Of a stretch of DNA of 64,000 nucleotides, positions 58,775-64,000 are shown in pieces. The notes beneath the pieces are model-generated. The model saw only the letters and a program-made list of their open reading frames with translations. It was not told the origin of the DNA and did not search any database. The stretch comes from Maylandia zebra (lineage: Eukaryota > Chordata > Actinopteri > Cichliformes > Cichlidae), in NCBI RefSeq assembly GCF_041146795.1, contig NC_135176.1, positions 20,991,286 to 21,055,285 on the forward strand, in the 5' to 3' direction. A program made the position numbers and the translations under genes. The number at the start of each line of letters is the position of its first letter. Positions within the stretch are counted from its first letter, which is position 1.

Positions 58775-61700
58775 TTATCGCCTCCAAGATCGACTCTCGT
58801 ACTCATCGTCTTCATCGTCATCCTCTTCCTCCTCCTCTTCTTCCTCGTCCTCCCCAGGTAAATACGAGCTAGCTTCCTTCTGTAGAAATAAATACCATGT
58901 TAGCATTTATATTTATGCTTTTTCTGGAAACTTTAAGTCAGCTTTCCTCCTGGCAACATGCATGTTTAGAACACAGCAAACAGAAAGTGATTCAAAGTGT
59001 AGCAGAGGGAAATTATTTAGTCTGATATTAGCTATTTTTAATAATATTGTAACAAATAAAAAATGTTAGGTAACTGTTTAAAGAAAAAAAAAAAACAATC
59101 CAAAAATATATTGGAATATCAGATTTTAAAATCACCAAATATTGGTACTGATCTTAAAAATCCTATAGTGGTCAGACTGCCTGCTTCTGATATTTCTTAT
59201 GCTTTAGATTTAGACATCCTCCATTCTATTGGTTAGCCATCGGTGAATCCACCATGACAGGTGACCTGCTGATCAGTCTCAGGAAATTAATCCTAATCTC
59301 TGCCAGTCAAACTAGTCTGTAGACCTGTCCAGAAATCTGTCTGTTTCAGCTCCTGTGATAAAACGTGATGAGCATGAAGTGGCTATAAGTAGATCTGCAG
59401 TCAGAGGAAATCTGACCACAAATCTCTACCTGTGCACAGACACATTTTCAGAATGGCAACCGTACCTTTAAAAACAAAAGTTACATATAAGAAATGGCAC
59501 AACCTCAAAGGAGGAAACAAACCCCTTAAATAAATACAGCATAAGGATTTCACCTGACAGTAATGCAGTTTTACTCATGGGGCTAAGATGCTCTTAGTAC
59601 TGAGAGGCTAGCACTCCTTTTCCTTTGGGAGCTGCTGTTAAAAATTAACAAGCAGCAGAAAGAAATAACCAAGTAAAATTTTGTGAATGTAACTAAAACT
59701 TCAAAAGTTTCCCCAACTCAGATTTTCAAGTTGTGTCGTACACAACGCCCTTTCCTTAATTTGTTTTAGTTACTGGGAAAACATGAAGCTGTGTGTGTAT
59801 TTGTCATACCGCACTGTCCTCATCTTTAGCCTCCTCTTCCTCGGGCTCCGTTGTAACAGAGGGCGTCTTGGGCTTGTACCAGGAAATCTGCAGAACACGA
59901 CCTTTGAACTTAGCTCCCTGGTTTGCTGCCTAGAACACCAAAGAGAGGTACAGCTCTTTTAGATGCTATACTGGAGTATTTTAATTATTTTAATGTATTA
60001 ATTTATTCTATTATTATTAGAAGAGGATTAGAGGAAAAGCAGCAAGATTAAGAGAACATGTAGCCCATACACATTTGGAGCCATGTGACTTACATTCTCT
60101 GCTTCACTCCGTGTCTTAAAGGTCATGACGACACTGTTGGCGTCTTGGTCACGGAGATCCTCGATTTCACCAAATTTCTAGGTTTAAAAATATCAGTTGG
60201 CCAATCAGGATATACTTATACACATCAAAACATTTATGACTTATCACAGGGAAAATGATTCACTTAACATATCTAAAAGATATAAGAGGGAATAAAGTGG
60301 TATTTATTACTACAGTTTTTATTACTTAGCAATAACATCGTGCTGTATTACTGGAGGGAGAGATCCTGCCATATTCTTACCACAAAGTGCGGCATTAGCT
60401 CTTCTTTTTCCTCCTGAGTGACCCCTAAAATAGCCAGGGCTCTGGGTCTGTGATCAACCACCATACGGTTCACAGCCCCGCCGCGCGCCATCATTTCCCG
60501 GTTTCGACTCCGGCCACGGCCCACGTGCATCGCACCAGGATCTGGGCCCAGCTTTCCTCGGCCGCGACCTCGACCTGCTGGAGGCCAGATCAAACCCAAA
60601 CGTGTTGCCTAAAGGAGGACAGAAAGGGCGGTTGACTGGACGCTGTTTGATTTCAGTACACAATTACACACCACTGTGTGTCTAATTTATATATTGAATA
60701 ACTTTTAAAAAAAAAAAAAAAAGTTTATGGAAAAATACAAAAACAACAACAAAAAGGAGCAGGCCATCACAACCCTTCAGAGCTGAAACATTTTCTACAA
60801 ACCCTTACTCTCTCACTTTCTGCCCTTTACCACTAGTTGTCACTCCTCCATTTTTAAAAACATCTCCTTCCTTCTCAGACACTCCACAAGCTCACAACCA
60901 CTCTCCCTTTAATTGTCATCCTGCGATTTTCTTACAAGGACCAGTGTCTCAAACTTTAATGAGGCGCAGCTCCATCAGTGTAGGACGTGTGTCTTATTTG
61001 GCTTCGTTAGCAGATGTTCCTCTGGGCTTGCTTAAGTGGCTGCAGTTTAATGTGCAGAAGGCGGGCCGAGTTTAGATGGATGGGGGATGCATATCCATTT
61101 TTAAACAACTAGCCAATTTAAGACCCTGGGGTTAAAGGAAAAAAAATGCAAAGCAGGTTGTTGCTAACAAAAGCTATGTTGTTGTTAGCCTGATCTTAAG
61201 CCACAGCCGTCTGCGTGCACAGCAAATTTAGAGGATAAAGAAGAAGAAAACACTGTGTGTAACACCAAAAAATACAAATAAATAACTGTATGGGCTGCAT
61301 GACCTAACCTGAAACCTAATTAATGACTTTTGGCAGAATCACTGGGAAGATGTGTTATTTATGTGTCATTGCTCACTTAACCAGGAAACCACGCTAACTT
61401 ACAAGAGACCTGATCCAGAATGAATGCAACAAAGATGAGGTTAAATGCAAGTTATAGAACATGAAATATAATGTACAAATACTCCAAACAAAACTGCAAT
61501 ACTAATTACCTCAAGAAAAGCCACCAATTCAGTAGATAAGTGTGTGTAAGTCTACCTCCTTACACTTTGATGGAGTGTAGTAATAAAATGCTGTTTAATC
61601 TGATGTGTCAAAACCCCGAGGGGACTACAAAGCAAGCATCTGGAGGAGTGCGTCTGGCAACTACTGGAGCCGACTAAGATAACAGTACAGAGGTAAACTG

Positions 61701-62488
61701 AAAATTTACCATAAAACTCTTTTTTTTTTTCATTACTGAATACAATTCAAGTTTATTTATATAAGGCCAGTTCACAAAAACAGTCGCCTCAAGGCAATTA
61801 TGCTGCAAGGTAAAGACCTTGTGACGATAGTGTGCAAACCACAACAGTCGGTCCCCTATGAGTAGCGATTGGGGTAAGCGGGAAAGAGAAACTCCCTTTT
61901 AACAGGAAGGAAGCAATAGGTCATTTACATCTTGTGTAGGTGTCTTGTGGTATCACCAAGACGTTCGCATCAGATTCATTAGGACTCTTACGAAGTTTCG
62001 AGCTGAGCGAATAACACTAAACACAGCGGATCTGGAGCTTGTGCAGAAACTGCAGGATCAGGTTCCAGTTATCACAGTCAAATAAAACAAACAGAACATA
62101 GATGGTTTTAAAAAAAAAAACAAAAAAAAAAAAACCTTTCTGCCTGACACGTCTGACAGAACACAAATAAACTAATGAATTTAATATATTATTTGATTTA
62201 TTTTAATCGGTGGACAGATACCATCTCTTTCCACCCCTTGCAGAACAGGCTGCGACTATAATCTCATCTGCACACTTCCTCTAAGACATTTCTTGGTATC
62301 ACATCCTCTAATTCAGTTCTCAACGAAAGTGTTGATGATGCAAGATGCTGTCAATGATTAACTTTGTGTCTGTTTCTATCCATGTGTATTTTCTGTGCGT
62401 GTGTGTGAGAATGTGTGTGTGTGAGAGAGAGAGAATGTGTGTGAGAGTGTGTGTGTGTGTGTGAGAGAGAGAGAATGTGTGTGAGAGT

Positions 62489-62529
<41 letters not shown>

Positions 62530-62550
62530 TGAGTGAGTGAGTGAGTGAGT

Positions 62551-62586
<36 letters not shown>

Positions 62587-64000
62587 GTATTACCTCCACC
62601 TGTAGCTGCCCCAGTTTTCTTTTGAGGTCTGTTGTATCCTCTCCAGAGCTCATCTTCTTGTGAAAGTCCAGCTCAGCATCTAGCAGCTCCTTGTGGGCCT
62701 GATCGCATGTCATAGAAAAGAAATTTGTTTACTTAATCCAGAGAAGCAATTAAATACACAAATATCAACTTGTGTTTACAAATACAGGAGGGGGGGGTGG
62801 AGCGTGCTTGTTGGTCTAACAAGGTCAATCAAGACAAAACTGTGTGAATCGAAATTGTGATTAAAAACCAAAAAAAAACCCCCCAAAAAAAAAAACTTTA
62901 TTCCTATGCACCCAATATTCAAACAGATCCTCTACTTCGGTCCTGTACAGAACCAACATTGACTTTTTGATCTTTTTTTCAATTTTTGCAAACCTAAGAT
63001 TAGTGTAAGAACCGTTTCTTTCAATATGGATTAAAAGATAAGCATTCCTTGGAATTTCCAGGAAAAATAACAACCCCCCCCCCCCCAAAAGAACCATTTT
63101 TTTCATTGCATTCAGACTAAAAAGGACCCAATCCCAGGTATAGGAACTCATACAGCTGAAATTTGAAAAGGGCCTAGGACTAGGACACAACTACATGCAA
63201 AGAGGAGAAAACGAATGTGAAAACAGCAAAGATTTGTTGAGGCTGAGCGGTTATTGGTTATTCACTTGGTATATAGGACAGCCTGTGTGCACATATCCTG
63301 TATATACGTAAATGTCTATACCTTGTGGCCAAGTAGTTTTAGAGCCTATAGAGAATGTTTTTTGACACATTTTGGTTTAACATCAGTGGAATCCTACGCA
63401 CTCTCACCCCCCCCCTTGATGCGGTCAGCACACTCGAGGCAAGCTGTCTAACCCTAAAAAGAAGAAAGAAATGTACTCCCCCTCTCCTTTACCAGTGGCT
63501 CAGAGATATTATATAGTTCTTAAACTTAGAAAACACACAGCAAATATTTTTAAGATATTATAAATTGAGATCTGGAGGGTCTTTCTTTCTACTGCTTAAT
63601 AAAGACCCCATAAATACATTAATCCACCAGCATCTAAGGTTTAGAGTACACAAAATGTATATAAAAAAATTTAAACTCATAAACATCTACCTACTCAATG
63701 TATGCAGTTTTATTCTTCATATAAAAAATGTTTTTTATGTGAAGAAACGCCTTTTTAAAAAGAACCTGTGAAGTGTGAAAAAAAGGCAAATAAACAACTC
63801 TACCAATGTGTGATATAATTTTCGGCCTAAATTTCCCGCCCCTACTCTCAGTTACGTACAAAGACAAAAAGGAAGCCAAACTTACATCAGTCTTGGTTTT
63901 GGGCTGGCTGTGGTTAGTTTTGGCGCTTGAGACCTGGGAGGCAAGGTTCATTTCATTCTGGAGCTGGGTGATCTTTTCCGTTAGTTCTTTCAGCGTTTTC
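58775..64000 (-). CDS. rbm27: RNA-binding motif protein 27, last six exons (5' part outside window)
   Basis: RBM27 (with its paralogue RBM26) is a nuclear RNA-binding protein with a CCCH finger and an RRM, linked to the poly(A)-tail exosome targeting connection. Exons from 5' to 3' are 64000-63886 (continuing left of the gene start, off window), 62698-62594, 60608-60381, 60177-60094, 59929-59810 and 58879-58775. All junctions are GT/AG, and those within the window are phase 0. Recognisable parts in order: KTLKELTEKITQLQNEM coiled coil, ELLDAELDFHKKMSSGEDTT, the RG-rich GRGRGRGK segment, VDHRPRALAILGV and KFGEIEDLRDQDANSVVMTF (second RRM), FKGRVLQISWYKPKTPSV, then KEASSYLPGEDEE, an acidic run and the ending YESRSWRR. 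The RRM is split over three exons. The ending and position beside pou4f3 favour RBM27 over RBM26. Introns carry a dispersed repeat (61741) and a GT/GA microsatellite directly after the 62594 donor. Confidence 0.95.
61741..61925. repeat. Teleost dispersed repeat in an rbm27 intron
   Basis: CAAGTTTATTTATATAAGGC, ACAGTCGCCTCAAGGCAATT and AGAAACTCCCTTTTAACAGG are the order of a common fish interspersed repeat. Confidence 0.65.
62390..62585. repeat. Compound GT/GA/GACA microsatellite next to an rbm27 donor site
   Basis: About 195 bp of GTGTGT, GAGAGA, GTGA and ACAG runs that ends within 10 bp of the splice donor at 62593. On the rbm27 strand the intron therefore starts with a CT/CA-rich tract. 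Confidence 0.95.

Noticed and set aside
62351-62593. 120-aa minus-strand frame (62351-62713) taken as a single exon
   Set aside because: Only 62594-62698 is the rbm27 exon; the rest is readthrough into the microsatellite after a clear GT donor.

Overview
The window is vertebrate nuclear DNA from a ray-finned fish. A percomorph such as a cichlid is plausible from the transposon families, but I cannot name the species. Three anchor genes are clear from their proteins: the 3' end of rad50 (+ strand, 13826-15322), a complete two-exon pou4f3 (- strand, 50551-51957), and the 3' end of rbm27 (- strand, 58775-64000 and beyond).

The most unusual content lies between rad50 and pou4f3. From about 16.1 to 41.0 kb there is a tandem array of small secreted-cytokine genes, all on the + strand. 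Each has four exons, all introns in phase 0, a 48-nt second exon, a signal peptide and a four-cysteine mature core. This is the gene plan of the interleukin-4/interleukin-13 family, and in mammals IL13 and IL4 sit beside RAD50. Five copies keep open reading frames and splice sites (133, 137, 139, 141 and 154 aa). A sixth is a decayed exon 1, and two further pieces, a promoter and a downstream flank, remain without a gene. The copies share a TATA-box promoter with GATA- and RUNX-like motifs, AU-rich 3' ends, a downstream flanking block and a Tc1-like transposon relic in most spacers. The whole unit was therefore duplicated, then reshaped by recombination and transposons: copy 4 looks like a mosaic of copies 2 and 3, copy 5 has a hAT element inserted exactly at its start codon plus a new C-terminus, and an L1-like LINE lies upstream of copy 5.

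Layout: 1-13.8 kb is probably one large rad50 intron, filled with Tc1 elements, a solo-LTR-like fossil, a 4.4-kb Helentron-like element with roughly 1-kb internal tandem repeats, and small MITEs. 13.8-15.3 kb holds the last four rad50 exons. 16.1-41.0 kb is the cytokine array. 41.0-50.5 kb is gene-free, with long microsatellites and a candidate conserved element 3' of pou4f3. 50.5-52.0 kb is pou4f3. 52.0-55.5 kb is its upstream region with candidate regulatory motifs and a SINE. 55.5-58.8 kb is probably the long rbm27 3' UTR and its flank. 58.8-64.0 kb holds rbm27 exons.

Exon boundaries were placed by reading splice sites and matching remembered family proteins. No alignment or database search was run, and copy-to-copy similarity was judged by eye.
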